NCBI GenBank assembly: GCA_000212915.1
Contig: CM001167.1
Coordinates: 2,720,780 to 2,784,779 of the forward strand
Source: Bacteroides coprosuis DSM 18011
GTDB taxonomy: Bacteria > Bacteroidota > Bacteroidia > Bacteroidales > Bacteroidaceae
Length of the DNA: 64,000 nucleotides
Reading direction: 5' to 3'
Part shown: in pieces, positions 26,210-35,552 of the stretch
Numbering within the stretch: position 1 is the first letter of the stretch
Layout of the letters: every line of letters starts with the position of its first letter
Made by a program: the position numbers and the translations under genes
Notes under the pieces: generated by a model
What the model saw: only the letters and a program-made list of their open reading frames with translations
What the model was told of the DNA's origin: nothing
Database searches by the model: none

Positions 26210-27505
26210 ATGATAGAAGAGATTGTAACAAAGTATATTAAGGATAAAAACCTATTTACTAAAGCAGATAAGATCATCGTAGGACTAAGTGGCGGAGCTG
26301 ATTCTGTAGCACTATTAATCTTACTCAAAGACTTGGGTTACTCGTGTATTGCAGCACATTGTAATTTTCACCTCAGAGGAGAAGAAGCAGATCGAGATGA
26401 AGACTTTGTAGTGCAACTTTGCAAAAAGCTAGATATAAAACTTCGTTCAACTCATTTTGACACGTATAAATATGCTGCCGATCATAAACTTTCTATCGAA
26501 ATGGCTGCTAGAGAGCTTAGATATAATTGGTTTGAGAGATTATGCAAGGAAGAGAATGCAACAAAAGTGGCTATAGCTCATCATAGGGATGATAATGTTG
26601 AAACTCTTTTATTAAACCTCATCCGTGGGGCTGGACTAAAAGGACTGACAGGGATTCAACCTAAAAATGGTAATATTGTTCGTCCATTACTCACGATATC
26701 GAGAAAAGAAATAGTGTTTTTTTTACAAAGCAGACAGCAAGATTTCGTAACAGATAGTACAAATTTAGAAGATGAATTCGCAAGAAATAAAGTGCGACTA
26801 AATATTATTCCTACAATGGAGCAAATAAACTCCGCCTGCCTCAATAATATTCAAAACACAATTGAATATTTAAACCAGGTTCAATTAATCTATACTCAAT
26901 CTATCTCAAACTCTATCAACCGTGTTAAATCCGAAAACATTATAGATGGTGGGAAATTACTAAAGGAAGTCTCTCCTGAAACGATCTTATATGAAATCTG
27001 CTATCCACTCGGTTTTAACAGCAAACAAATTCAAGATATTTTTGAATCTATCTCAAGCAATGAAAGTAAAGAGTTCCATAGTGAACAATATTATCTAATC
27101 AAAAACAGAGATCGAATAATAATTTATTCTAAAGAAACAGACCATAAAGAATGTATTAAGCCTCAACTTCAATATACTATAAAAGTAATAGATAAAGATT
27201 TCAAGATACCAAGAACTAAAGAGTATGCTGTTTTTGATGCCGATCTTATCAATATAGAGTCTCTAAGTATAAGGAAATGGGAACAAGGAGACTCATTTAT
27301 TCCTTTTGGGATGACAGGGCGAAAAAACCTCAGCGATTTCTTTACAGACAATAAATTCACACTTGAAGAAAAGGAGAACCAATGGCTATTAATCCACAAT
27401 CAGGATATTATTTGGATCATTGGTCAAAGAACTGATAACCGATATCGAGTAACAAAAGAGAGTAAAAGAGCATTAATCATAAGCCAGAAAGCTAAAAAAG
27501 GTTAA
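26210..27505 (+). CDS. tilS: tRNA(Ile)-lysidine synthase
   Basis: A 431-residue enzyme that ATP-dependently adds lysine to C34 of the tRNA-Ile CAU anticodon, so that it reads AUA. The PP-loop SGGADS is at residues 27-32, followed by the family block AAHCNFHLRGEEADRDE, then HHRDDNVET near 124 and RNKVRLNIIP near 200. A C-terminal TilS domain with WEQGDSFIPFGM and GRKNLSDFFTD is present. Length is normal. It is essential in most bacteria. The gene is divergent from feoB (147 bp between starts) and has its own promoter close to the start codon. Confidence 0.96.
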   Translation: MIEEIVTKYIKDKNLFTKADKIIVGLSGGADSVALLILLKDLGYSCIAAHCNFHLRGEEADRDEDFVVQLCKKLDIKLRSTHFDTYKYAADHKLSIEMAARELRYNWFERLCKEENATKVAIAHHRDDNVETLLLNLIRGAGLKGLTGIQPKNGNIVRPLLTISRKEIVFFLQSRQQDFVTDSTNLEDEFARNKVRLNIIPTMEQINSACLNNIQNTIEYLNQVQLIYTQSISNSINRVKSENIIDGGKLLKEVSPETILYEICYPLGFNSKQIQDIFESISSNESKEFHSEQYYLIKNRDRIIIYSKETDHKECIKPQLQYTIKVIDKDFKIPRTKEYAVFDADLINIESLSIRKWEQGDSFIPFGMTGRKNLSDFFTDNKFTLEEKENQWLLIHNQDIIWIIGQRTDNRYRVTKESKRALIISQKAKKG

Positions 27506-27595
27506 ATAGGCAGGTTTTATTGATATAAAACCCTTATTTAGAAGAAGACAACGTGTTTTTTTCTTCTAAATATCGGGTTACCTAAATTATTTAAC

Positions 27596-27603
27596 TATCT
27601 TTG
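27596..27603 (+). promoter_or_regulatory. -7 promoter box for rho (distal)
   Basis: TATCTTTG matches TAnnTTTG and would give a leader of about 180 nt before rho. A second match, TAACTTTG at 27708-27715, would give a leader of about 70 nt. No -33 element is clear for either. Confidence 0.45.
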
Positions 27604-27789
27604 TACTATTGAATAGCCAATCAAAGGCTTACCACATCAAAGGAAGCACTTTATATTGGTTTCCACTTCAATATAACATACCCCAACACATTTTTAATCT
27701 AGTAGCTTAACTTTGGTGCAAAATTAGGCGATGATATATCCCTATGGCACTATTGCAAAAGCCCAAATATTAACCACTTACTATATTAT

Positions 27790-29847
27790 ATGTATAATAT
27801 AATCCAATTGAACGACAAAAACTTGTCAGAACTCAAAGAAATAGCTAAAGAACTTGGAATTAAAAGAACTGATTCTTTCAAAAAAGAAGAGTTGGTTTAT
27901 AGAATTCTTGACGAACAAGCAATTGCTGGTGCTTCAAAAAAAGTAGAGGCCGAAAAGCAAAAAGATGATCGTAACGACGACAAAAAGAAACGTACAAGAA
28001 TCACTGTAAAAAAAGAGAATAAAGACAAGGTTATTTCTGCCAACAAAAACGGTGAAACTTCTAGACCAGAAGGAGAAGATTCTACTGTAAACAAACCTAC
28101 ATCTACTCCAAAAGAAAAAAACACAGCTACTGCCGAAAAGAAAGCAGAAGTTAAGAAAGGTGCTGAAGCCCCTAAAAAGGAAACTGAAGCTCCTAAAAAA
28201 CGTAAGCCTGGGCGCCCTCGTAAAACTGCAGCAGAAAAAGCTAAAGAAGCCGAAGCAAAAGCAAAAAAAGCAGCACCTGCAAGTGCAAATAAAGATAAAG
28301 TAGAAACAAAAGAAACTACTCCATCTAAGAAGCAAGAAGAAAAGAAAGAGGTTAAAGAGGTAAAACCTGTAACTGCTCCCGAAAAGAAAGAGGTTAAAAA
28401 GATAGAACCAGCTTCTAAAAAAGAAGAAAAGAAAGAGGAAAAAGTAGAAACAAAGAAAACAGAGGTAGATCCTAATGAAGACTTTATTCCTATCGAAGAT
28501 ATTGCTAGAAAACCAGCCTCAAAAATGGAAACAATTATTTCAACTCCTGAAATAACACCTCCTGCTACAAATCAAAAAAATACTCCTAAGCAAAAGTCTA
28601 ATCCTTCAGATAATAAGCAACGTCAATCCAATAAAGATAATCGTAACGATAAAAGAAACGATAATAGGAATGACAATAGAAACGACAACCGTAATGATAA
28701 TCGCAATGATAATAAACCATACGAGTTTGACGATATTTTAAAGGGTTCTGGAGTGTTAGAAACCATGCAGGATGGATATGGGTTCCTTCGTTCATCAGAT
28801 TACAACTACCTATCCTCACCTGATGATATTTATGTATCGCAGTCGCAGATCAAACTATTTGGACTACGCACAGGAGATGTGGTTGAAGGAGTTATTCGTC
28901 CACCCAAAGAAGGTGAAAAATATTTTCCACTTGTGAAAGTAGAGATGATTAATGGAAGAGAACCAGCTTTTGTACGCGATCGTATCAGCTTTGATCATCT
29001 GACTCCATTATTCCCTGATGAAAAATTCCAACTTTGCAAAGGAGACTCTTCAGATTCAATGTCTGCTCGTGTAGTAGACTTATTCTCTCCTATCGGAAAA
29101 GGACAACGTGCCTTAATTGTGGCACAACCTAAGACTGGTAAAACCATTTTACTTAAAAATATAGCTAATGCTATAGCTGCAAATCATCCCGAAGCTTATA
29201 TGATTATGCTTCTTATTGACGAACGTCCAGAAGAGGTAACAGATATGGCTCGAAGTGTAAATGCAGAAGTTATTGCTTCTACTTTTGATGAACCAGCAGA
29301 CCGCCATGTTAAAATTGCAGGTATCGTTTTAGAAAAAGCAAAACGCATGGTAGAATGTGGTCACGATGTAATAATCTTCTTAGACTCAATTACAAGACTA
29401 GCTAGAGCATACAACACTGTAGCTCCTGCTTCAGGAAAAGTATTATCTGGAGGTGTAGATGCCAATGCGCTACACAAACCTAAACGCTTCTTTGGTGCAG
29501 CTCGTAATATTGAAAATGGAGGTTCTTTAACTATTATAGCAACAGCTCTTATTGATACAGGTTCAAAAATGGATGAAGTCATTTTTGAAGAATTTAAAGG
29601 TACTGGTAATATGGAACTTCAATTAGATAGAAATTTATCTAACAAACGTATTTATCCAGCCGTTAATATTGTTGCTTCAAGTACTCGTAGAGAAGATCTT
29701 CTTCAAGACAAAACAACTCTTGATCGTATGTGGATTTTACGTAAGTATTTATCGGATATGAATCCTCTTGAAGCAATAGAATTTGTTAAAAAGCAAATGG
29801 AAAACACTAGAAGTAATGAAGAGTTTTTAATGAGCATGAATAGCTAA
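27790..29847 (+). CDS. rho: transcription termination factor Rho with large Lys-rich insertion
   Basis: A 685-residue hexameric RNA helicase that ends transcription. Residues 1-45 are the Rho N-terminal helical domain ([13 protein letters not shown]). About residues 46-308 are a low-complexity, Lys/Glu/Ala/Pro-rich insertion ending with six RNDN/RNDK tandem repeats (285-308). The cold-shock-type RNA-binding domain ([15 protein letters not shown]) starts near 315. The ATPase core has Walker A PKTGKT near 447-452, [12 protein letters not shown] and the Q/R-loop region [11 protein letters not shown]. coli Rho is 419 residues, so the insertion accounts for the extra length; such insertions are known in Bacteroidetes. 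A long leader suggests autoregulation. Confidence 0.96.
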   Translation: MYNIIQLNDKNLSELKEIAKELGIKRTDSFKKEELVYRILDEQAIAGASKKVEAEKQKDDRNDDKKKRTRITVKKENKDKVISANKNGETSRPEGEDSTVNKPTSTPKEKNTATAEKKAEVKKGAEAPKKETEAPKKRKPGRPRKTAAEKAKEAEAKAKKAAPASANKDKVETKETTPSKKQEEKKEVKEVKPVTAPEKKEVKKIEPASKKEEKKEEKVETKKTEVDPNEDFIPIEDIARKPASKMETIISTPEITPPATNQKNTPKQKSNPSDNKQRQSNKDNRNDKRNDNRNDNRNDNRNDNRNDNKPYEFDDILKGSGVLETMQDGYGFLRSSDYNYLSSPDDIYVSQSQIKLFGLRTGDVVEGVIRPPKEGEKYFPLVKVEMINGREPAFVRDRISFDHLTPLFPDEKFQLCKGDSSDSMSARVVDLFSPIGKGQRALIVAQPKTGKTILLKNIANAIAANHPEAYMIMLLIDERPEEVTDMARSVNAEVIASTFDEPADRHVKIAGIVLEKAKRMVECGHDVIIFLDSITRLARAYNTVAPASGKVLSGGVDANALHKPKRFFGAARNIENGGSLTIIATALIDTGSKMDEVIFEEFKGTGNMELQLDRNLSNKRIYPAVNIVASSTRREDLLQDKTTLDRMWILRKYLSDMNPLEAIEFVKKQMENTRSNEEFLMSMNS
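28642..28713 (+). repeat. in-frame 12-bp repeat (six units) inside rho
   Basis: Six consecutive units encode RNDK then RNDN five times. Arg, Asn and Asp codons vary between units (CGT, AGA, AGG, CGC), so the array is conserved as protein more than as DNA. Confidence 0.85.
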
Positions 29848-29876
29848 AACAAAAACATCTCTAAAATAGTTATTGT

Positions 29877-29909
29877 AAGGTAGTATAGGATTGAGTTCTA
29901 TACTACCTT
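29877..29909 (+). terminator. terminator after rho
   Basis: A perfect 12-bp stem, 29877-29888 with 29898-29909 (AAGGTAGTATAG and its complement), nine-base loop, then TTTTTCATTT. Confidence 0.88.
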
Positions 29910-29972
29910 TTTTCATTTCTTAAATCTGTCTTAAAGAGAATTAAAAACGAATATTCTATGAATAAATAATAG

Positions 29973-29980
29973 TATCTTTG
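29973..29980 (+). promoter_or_regulatory. -7 promoter box for the MATE gene
   Basis: TATCTTTG, 24 bp upstream of the ATG at 30005; exact match to TAnnTTTG. Confidence 0.6.
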
Positions 29981-30004
29981 CGCATTCTTTAAAATTGCAC
30001 TAAT

Positions 30005-31333
30005 ATGTTATACACTAATCGAGACATTTGGAAGGTCAGTTATCCAATCCTACTAAGCCTTTTTGCACAGAATATTATAAATGTTACAGACACAGCTTTT
30101 CTAGGAAGAGTTAGTGAGGTAGCTATTGGTGCTTCAGCAATGGGGGGTCTATTTTATATCTGCATATTTACCATTGCTTTCGGTTTTAGCACTGGATCTC
30201 AGATAGTAATAGCCAGAAGAAACGGAGAAGGTAGATTCTTCGAAGTAGGTCCGGTGATGATTCAAGGTATTATATTCCTTTTAGGAATGGCATTACTACT
30301 GTTTGGACTAACCAAAGCTTTTGGTGGTGACATCATGCATATACTGGTAAAATCCCCAGATGTCTATAGTGCTACTATGGAATTTTTGGATTGGCGTATT
30401 TATGGATTCTTCTTTTCCTTTATAAATGTCATGTTCAGAGCTTTCTATGTAGGCATAACAAGAACAAAAGTAATGACTTTGAATGCTATATTTATGGCCC
30501 TTACTAATGTTTTACTAGACTATGGATTGATCTTTGGCAATTTCGGATTGCCTGCATTGGGTATTAAAGGCGCAGCTATAGCATCTGTTTTGGCAGAAGC
30601 AACTTCAATTTTATTCTTTATCATTTATACCTATGCTACAGTTAATTTCAAAAAATATGGTCTTACCAATTTACGCCATTCTTTTAACCCCAAGCTCTTA
30701 GGCAGAATTCTAGAAATCTCATCATTTACAATGTTACAATACTTCTTGTCTATGTCTACTTGGTTTGTCTTCTTCGTAGCTGTAGAGAGATTAGGAGAAC
30801 ACCAACTAGCCATAGCAAATATTGTAAGGAGTATTTATGTAGTACTATTAATACCCGTCAATGCCCTATCTACCACAGCCAATAGTTTGGTGAGTAATCT
30901 AATTGGAGCAGGAGGTATAAAAGATGTGCCAAGACTAGTATGGAAAATAGCCAGGGTCTCATTTCTGATAATGGCTGTACTCACGACATTAGCCTTTTTG
31001 TTCCCAAAAGCCATATTATCTATCTACACAGATAGTACATCTATTATAGATGGTTCTGTACATTCCATTTATGTGATAATAATAGCTATGCTTATTGGGT
31101 CTGTTGCCAACATTATATTTAGTGCCATTTCTGGAACAGGGAATACTCGTTCTGCATTATGGCTAGAAATAATAACGATCACTGTATATACACTATACAT
31201 TGGTACTGTAGGACTTGGATTTAAAGCTCCTGTAGAAATTTGCTTCACAACAGAAATCGTATATTACGGAATGATATTTATTGTAAGTTACCTTTATTTC
31301 AAAAAAGGAAATTGGCAAAACAAAAAGATATAA
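30005..31333 (+). CDS. MATE family efflux transporter
   Basis: A 442-residue inner-membrane protein with about twelve hydrophobic segments arranged in two halves, as in the multidrug and toxin extrusion family (DinF-like branch). Recognisable blocks are WKVSYPILLSLFAQNIINVTDTAFLGR near the N-terminus and GIKGAAIASVLAE near residue 188. MATE proteins export organic cations or other compounds using Na+ or H+ gradients; the substrate here is unknown. It lies alone between the rho terminator and ffh. Confidence 0.92.
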   Translation: MLYTNRDIWKVSYPILLSLFAQNIINVTDTAFLGRVSEVAIGASAMGGLFYICIFTIAFGFSTGSQIVIARRNGEGRFFEVGPVMIQGIIFLLGMALLLFGLTKAFGGDIMHILVKSPDVYSATMEFLDWRIYGFFFSFINVMFRAFYVGITRTKVMTLNAIFMALTNVLLDYGLIFGNFGLPALGIKGAAIASVLAEATSILFFIIYTYATVNFKKYGLTNLRHSFNPKLLGRILEISSFTMLQYFLSMSTWFVFFVAVERLGEHQLAIANIVRSIYVVLLIPVNALSTTANSLVSNLIGAGGIKDVPRLVWKIARVSFLIMAVLTTLAFLFPKAILSIYTDSTSIIDGSVHSIYVIIIAMLIGSVANIIFSAISGTGNTRSALWLEIITITVYTLYIGTVGLGFKAPVEICFTTEIVYYGMIFIVSYLYFKKGNWQNKKI

Positions 31334-31349
31334 ATACAAGAGTTTTTCG

Positions 31350-31357
31350 TACATTTG
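31350..31357 (+). promoter_or_regulatory. -7 promoter box for ffh
   Basis: TACATTTG, 58 bp before the ffh ATG; matches TAnnTTTG exactly. Confidence 0.55.
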
Positions 31358-31415
31358 TAACATTAGTACAGAGAGTTGTGAAATCATAAACAAAAACTGA
31401 AATACAAGATCATAT

Positions 31416-32741
31416 ATGTTCGATAATTTAAGTGAAAGACTAGAAAGGTCGTTCAAATTGCTTAAAGGTGAAGGAACCATCACCGAAATTAATGTTGCAG
31501 AAACATTAAAGGATGTACGTAGAGCATTATTAGACGCCGACGTAAACTACAAAGTCGCTAAGAAATTTACAGATACTGTTAAAGAAAAAGCTTTAGGACA
31601 AGATGTTCTAACAGCAGTTAAACCAAGCCAATTAATGGTTAAAATCGTCCATGACGAGTTAACTCAATTAATGGGTGGAGAAACAGCAGACTTTGATGTT
31701 CAAGGTAAACCAGCTGTTATATTAATGTCTGGACTACAAGGTTCTGGTAAAACCACTTTTTCTGGTAAACTTGCTAAGTTATTAAAAACTAAAAAGCATA
31801 AATCTCCTCTTCTTGTAGCTTGTGACGTTTATCGTCCTGCTGCAATAGATCAGTTAAAAGTTTTGGGAGAACAAATTAATGTTCCTGTTTATGCAGAACC
31901 AGATAGTAAAGATCCTGTAAAGATTGCTCAAAATGCAATACAAGAGGCTAAAGCCAAAGGCAACGATATTGTAATCATTGATACCGCGGGTCGTCTTGCT
32001 ATTGACGAACAAATGATGAACGAAATTGAATCAATTAAAAAGGCCATTAATCCAAATGAGGTTCTTTTTGTTGTTGACTCAATGACTGGTCAAGACGCAG
32101 TAAATACAGCAAAAGAGTTTAATGAAAGATTAAACTTTGATGGAGTTGTCTTAACTAAACTTGATGGTGACACACGTGGTGGTGCTGCTTTATCGATTCG
32201 TACTGTAGTAAACAAACCAATTAAGTTTGTAGGGACAGGAGAAAAGCTAGAGGCAATTGATCAATTCCACCCTTCTCGTATGGCTGATAGAATCTTAGGA
32301 ATGGGTGACATTGTTTCACTTGTTGAAAGAGCTCAAGAACAATACGACGAAGATGAAGCAAAAAAACTTCAAAAGAAGATTCAAAAGAATCAATTCGACT
32401 TTAACGACTTCCTATCTCAAATACATCAAATTAAAAAGATGGGGAATCTTAAAGAGCTTGCTGCTATGATCCCAGGTGTAGGAAAAGCGATTAAGGACAT
32501 TGATATTGATGATAATGCATTCAAAAGTATTGAGGCCATTATATTCTCTATGACACCTGCAGAAAGAACAGACCCAGCTCTTATCAACGGCACACGCCGT
32601 AAAAGGATTGCTGATGGTAGTGGTACCACTATTCAAGAAGTGAACAGACTACTTAAACAATTTGACCAAACTCGTAAAATGATGAAAATGGTTACTGGTG
32701 GTCCTAGTAAGTTTGCTCGCTTTATGCCTAAAATGAAATAA
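31416..32741 (+). CDS. ffh: signal recognition particle protein Ffh
   Basis: A 441-residue SRP54 GTPase that binds SRP RNA and signal sequences to target nascent membrane proteins. The N domain (MFDNLSERLERSFKLLKGEG) leads to the G domain with G1 GLQGSGKTT at 106-114, DVYRPAAIDQLKVL, DTAGRL near 190 and TKLDGD near 246. The Met-rich M domain spans about 328-441, with the RNA-binding RTDPALINGTRRKRIADGSG. The SRP RNA gene lies in the same window at 38.1-38.2 kb. It is followed after 33 bp by folD on the same strand. Confidence 0.97.
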   Translation: MFDNLSERLERSFKLLKGEGTITEINVAETLKDVRRALLDADVNYKVAKKFTDTVKEKALGQDVLTAVKPSQLMVKIVHDELTQLMGGETADFDVQGKPAVILMSGLQGSGKTTFSGKLAKLLKTKKHKSPLLVACDVYRPAAIDQLKVLGEQINVPVYAEPDSKDPVKIAQNAIQEAKAKGNDIVIIDTAGRLAIDEQMMNEIESIKKAINPNEVLFVVDSMTGQDAVNTAKEFNERLNFDGVVLTKLDGDTRGGAALSIRTVVNKPIKFVGTGEKLEAIDQFHPSRMADRILGMGDIVSLVERAQEQYDEDEAKKLQKKIQKNQFDFNDFLSQIHQIKKMGNLKELAAMIPGVGKAIKDIDIDDNAFKSIEAIIFSMTPAERTDPALINGTRRKRIADGSGTTIQEVNRLLKQFDQTRKMMKMVTGGPSKFARFMPKMK

Positions 32742-32774
32742 AAACAAGTAGAACTTATTACTAAACTATATACT

Positions 32775-33656
32775 ATGACACTTATTGATGGAAAAGCAGT
32801 TTCTACACAAATAAAAAAAGAAATTGCTGAGGAAGTAAAAGAAATAGTTGCAAAGGGTGGTAAACGCCCTCATCTTGCTGCAATTCTTGTAGGACATGAT
32901 GGAGGTAGTGAAACTTATGTTGCATCTAAAGTAAAAGCTTGTGAAGCCTGTGGCTTTAAATCATCACTGATTCGATATGAAGAAGACGTTACAGAAAAAG
33001 AACTTCTTCAAAAGGTAGAAGATTTAAATAAAGATGCTGATGTAGATGGATTCATCGTTCAGCTACCTTTACCAAAACATATCTCTGAACAAAAAGTGAT
33101 TGAAGCTATTGATTACCGGAAAGATGTAGATGGCTTCCACCCCATCAATGTAGGTCGATTATCTATTGGATTACCTTGCTATATATCTGCAACTCCCAAT
33201 GGGATCTTAGAGTTACTCAGAAGATATAAAATTGAAACTTCGGGTAAAAAATGCGTCGTTTTGGGAAGAAGCAATATTGTAGGTAAACCTATGGCTGCTC
33301 TCATGATGCAAAAAGCATATCCTGGCAATGCTACAGTAACTGTATGCCACAGTCGTACAGCAAACATTGCAGAAGAATGTAAAACAGCAGATATCATTAT
33401 TGCAGCTCTTGGACAACCAGAGTTTGTAAAAGCAGAAATGGTTAAAGAAGGAGCAGTAGTTATTGATGTAGGTACAACAAGATTACCTTCTACTAAAACT
33501 AAATCTGGATTCAAACTTCATGGAGATGTCGATTTCGAGAATGTTGCACCCAAATGCTCATTTATAACTCCAGTTCCGGGAGGGGTTGGTCCGATGACAA
33601 TTGTTTCACTAATGCGAAACACGCTCCTTGCAGGGAAAAAAGAGATATACAAATAA
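32775..33656 (+). CDS. folD: bifunctional methylene-tetrahydrofolate dehydrogenase / cyclohydrolase
   Basis: A 293-residue cytosolic enzyme that oxidises 5,10-methylene-THF to methenyl-THF with NADP+ and hydrolyses it to 10-formyl-THF. Family motifs are [14 protein letters not shown] (with the catalytic Lys in the Y-x3-K pattern), [13 protein letters not shown] near 94, [12 protein letters not shown] near 118, [14 protein letters not shown] near 160 and the C-terminal [11 protein letters not shown]. Length is typical. It is probably co-transcribed with ffh, and ends 8 bp before a terminator. Confidence 0.97.
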   Translation: MTLIDGKAVSTQIKKEIAEEVKEIVAKGGKRPHLAAILVGHDGGSETYVASKVKACEACGFKSSLIRYEEDVTEKELLQKVEDLNKDADVDGFIVQLPLPKHISEQKVIEAIDYRKDVDGFHPINVGRLSIGLPCYISATPNGILELLRRYKIETSGKKCVVLGRSNIVGKPMAALMMQKAYPGNATVTVCHSRTANIAEECKTADIIIAALGQPEFVKAEMVKEGAVVIDVGTTRLPSTKTKSGFKLHGDVDFENVAPKCSFITPVPGGVGPMTIVSLMRNTLLAGKKEIYK

Positions 33657-33664
33657 ATTAATAA

Positions 33665-33691
33665 AAGAGGGAGACGTTAAGCCTCCCTCTT
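33665..33691 (+). terminator. terminator after folD
   Basis: Stem AAGAGGGAG (33665-33673) with CTCCCTCTT (33683-33691) and a nine-base loop, then T-rich sequence. Confidence 0.8.
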
Positions 33692-33706
33692 TCAATTTAC
33701 ACCTAT

Positions 33707-34840
33707 ATGCGAAAAGCATCTCTATACCTTAGCTTATTCTTTATCTTCTTTTCAAGTTGCCAGCTTAAAAAGCAGAATAACCCAACTTCAACCGTAATAC
33801 CTGCTGATTCAATAATAACGCATATCAATGATACAATTACTTTATTGTTTGTAGGCGATGTTATGCAACATAAAGCCCAATTAGAAGCTGCTCAGACTAA
33901 AAAAGGATTTGATTATTCTTCATATTACCAATATGTCAAGAAAGAAATTCAATCATCAGATATTTCAACATGTAATTTAGAAACACCGATAGGTGCTCCA
34001 CCATACGCAGGGTATCCGATGTTCTCTGCACCATCAGAGTTCGCCCAAGAAATAAAAAGCACAGGCTTTAATCTAATTCTAACCGCCAACAATCATTGTG
34101 TCGATAGACACGCCAAAGGACTAAGACGCACTATTGAGGTTCTTGATAGTTTGGATTTAAAACATTTAGGTACTTATATAAATAAAGACGAGCAAGAAAA
34201 AAATCATCCCTACTACATTTCTATCAAAAATAAGAAAATAGCTTTTCTTAACTATACTTATGGAACAAATGGCATTGGCATACCTAATCCTTTTGCAGTT
34301 AATTTAATTGACACTATTCAGATTAAGCAAGATCTAGAAAAGGCTAAGATTAATCAATCAAATGCCATTATTGTATGCATCCATTGGGGAGAAGAATATA
34401 TAACCTCGCCCAACAAACAACAAAAGAAGTTAGCTAATTGGATGATAAAAAATGGAGCAGATCATATTATTGGTGCACATCCCCATGTCATCCAACCTAT
34501 CAAAATATATAAAGATAGCGTCAATCAAAAACAGCACATAGTAGCATACTCCTTGGGTAATTTCATTTCTAATATGTCACAAATAGACACTGATGGTGGA
34601 ATGATTTTAAAACTAAAATTATTCGGAAATCAAAAACAAATGGATAGCGAAGTATCTTATTCATTGGTATGGACAGGCAGACCTTCTATTACTGGAGAAA
34701 AAAACTATATTCTTTTTCCTATTTCTCACGAAAAAGATTCTTTGAACTCATTTAGCTATAACAAACTGAGTATCTTCAAACAAAGGGCTCAGAAGGTGAT
34801 GCAAGCGAATAGTCCTCAAGTAAAATATTACGATTTTTAG
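33707..34840 (+). CDS. CapA-family metallophosphatase-like lipoprotein
   Basis: A 377-residue exported protein: an N-terminal signal ending in a lipobox-like FFSSC (Cys at about residue 18) suggests a lipoprotein. The CapA (poly-gamma-glutamate synthesis, PGA_cap) fold is shown by LLFVGDVMQHKAQ near 47, STCNLETPIG, LTANNHCVDRHAKG near 128, IVCIHWGEEY and HIIGAHPHVIQP near 262: the usual metallophosphatase Asp, Asn-His, His and His-x-His ligands. In Bacteroidetes such proteins occur without capBC genes, and the true substrate is unknown. Alone between the folD terminator and tRNA-His. Confidence 0.87.
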   Translation: MRKASLYLSLFFIFFSSCQLKKQNNPTSTVIPADSIITHINDTITLLFVGDVMQHKAQLEAAQTKKGFDYSSYYQYVKKEIQSSDISTCNLETPIGAPPYAGYPMFSAPSEFAQEIKSTGFNLILTANNHCVDRHAKGLRRTIEVLDSLDLKHLGTYINKDEQEKNHPYYISIKNKKIAFLNYTYGTNGIGIPNPFAVNLIDTIQIKQDLEKAKINQSNAIIVCIHWGEEYITSPNKQQKKLANWMIKNGADHIIGAHPHVIQPIKIYKDSVNQKQHIVAYSLGNFISNMSQIDTDGGMILKLKLFGNQKQMDSEVSYSLVWTGRPSITGEKNYILFPISHEKDSLNSFSYNKLSIFKQRAQKVMQANSPQVKYYDF

Positions 34841-34860
34841 TAAAATAAATCTATTAATTA

Positions 34861-34891
34861 TTTGCAGATTAAAACTAAAGCCTTATCTTTG
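34861..34891 (+). promoter_or_regulatory. tRNA-His promoter
   Basis: TTTG (34861-34864), 19-bp spacer, TATCTTTG (34884-34891): a complete -33/-7 consensus pair, about 48 bp upstream of the tRNA. Confidence 0.8.
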
Positions 34892-34939
34892 CAACGCATT
34901 TGAGAAACAAACATACTCAATGCAAACAAAGTCAAAATG

Positions 34940-35013
34940 GTGACTATAGTTCAGTCGGTTAGAGCGTCAGATTGTGGTTCTGGATGTCGTGGGTTCGAAT
35001 CCCACTAGTCACC
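34940..35013 (+). tRNA. tRNA-His (anticodon GTG)
   Basis: Acceptor GTGACTA pairs with TAGTCAC; a further G at 34939 and C at 35013 give the G-1:C73 pair that marks tRNA-His. Anticodon arm CAGAT-TGTGGTT with GTG anticodon, T-arm GTGGG-TTCGAAT-CCCAC. A CCC run follows, though no encoded CCA. Confidence 0.96.
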
Positions 35014-35015
35014 CC

Positions 35016-35043
35016 AAAAGAGAGATAAATTTATCTCTCTTTT
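35016..35043 (+). terminator. terminator after tRNA-His
   Basis: A perfect palindrome AAAAGAGAGATAAA (35016-35029) with its complement (35030-35043), ending in a run of nine T. Confidence 0.88.
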
Positions 35044-35093
35044 TTTATGCTCAAATTATACATCCTCCCGATTAAGGGATCACGGGTCAGTCC

Positions 35094-35101
35094 GTAAAGT
35101 T
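35094..35101 (+). repeat. 8-bp target-site duplication, left copy
   Basis: GTAAAGTT directly before the inner IS. The identical 8 bp follow it at 36533-36540. The sequence is part of the left terminal repeat of the outer IS. Confidence 0.9.
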
Positions 35102-35165
35102 GGATCACCTGCAAAAGCAGGGGGGGAACATCAAAAAGATTATCTTTGTAGAAAAAACAAAAGCT

Positions 35166-35552
35166 ATGCAAGATTCTCAAATGTTACTCGAAGTAGTTCG
35201 CTTAATTTTACCAGAAGAGTTCCTTACTTATTTCAAGATTACCAAAGTGACTAAAGTAAAAGATGTTATTACCATTTTTATGGATGAGTTTGACTCTTTA
35301 CCAGCTGATCGTAAAGGTCATAAAGTAGAATCTAAAGGCTTTCTAGACCCCATAACTATCCAAGACTTTCCTGTTCGTTTTAAGAAGGTTACTCTCAAAG
35401 TACGTCGTCGTAAGTGGTATGATTCTACAACGAAAGAATACTTGACTAACAAATATGACTTACTAGCAAAAGGAACGCATTACTCGAAGGAGTTTGCGGC
35501 TTTTTTAAAAGAACTACCTAGAGACATACCCCGTATCGGCCCGCTCTCTTGA
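35166..35552 (+). CDS. inner IS: ISAon1-family transposase N-terminal region (OrfA)
   Basis: A 128-residue protein from the ATG at 35166 (MQDSQMLLEVV). The block GFLDPITIQDFPVRFKKVTL followed by KVRRRKWYD matches the conserved N-terminal, probably DNA-binding, region of ISAon1-type transposases. It stops at TGA 35550-35552, where the transposase homology continues directly in the +1 frame. An ORF start at 35100 is earlier but lies across the IS tip and is not credible. Confidence 0.85.
   Translation: MQDSQMLLEVVRLILPEEFLTYFKITKVTKVKDVITIFMDEFDSLPADRKGHKVESKGFLDPITIQDFPVRFKKVTLKVRRRKWYDSTTKEYLTNKYDLLAKGTHYSKEFAAFLKELPRDIPRIGPLS

Noticed and set aside
27897-28335. Two long antisense open frames inside rho
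   Set aside because: They mirror the Lys/Ala/Glu-rich low-complexity insertion of rho; no independent start signals.
35071-35083. Target duplication of the outer IS
   Set aside because: ATTAAG is found beside both ends but in inverted orientation; no direct repeat of consistent length is present.
35100-35165. N-terminal extension of the inner IS OrfA from 35100
   Set aside because: It would begin before the tip of the element, across the target duplication.
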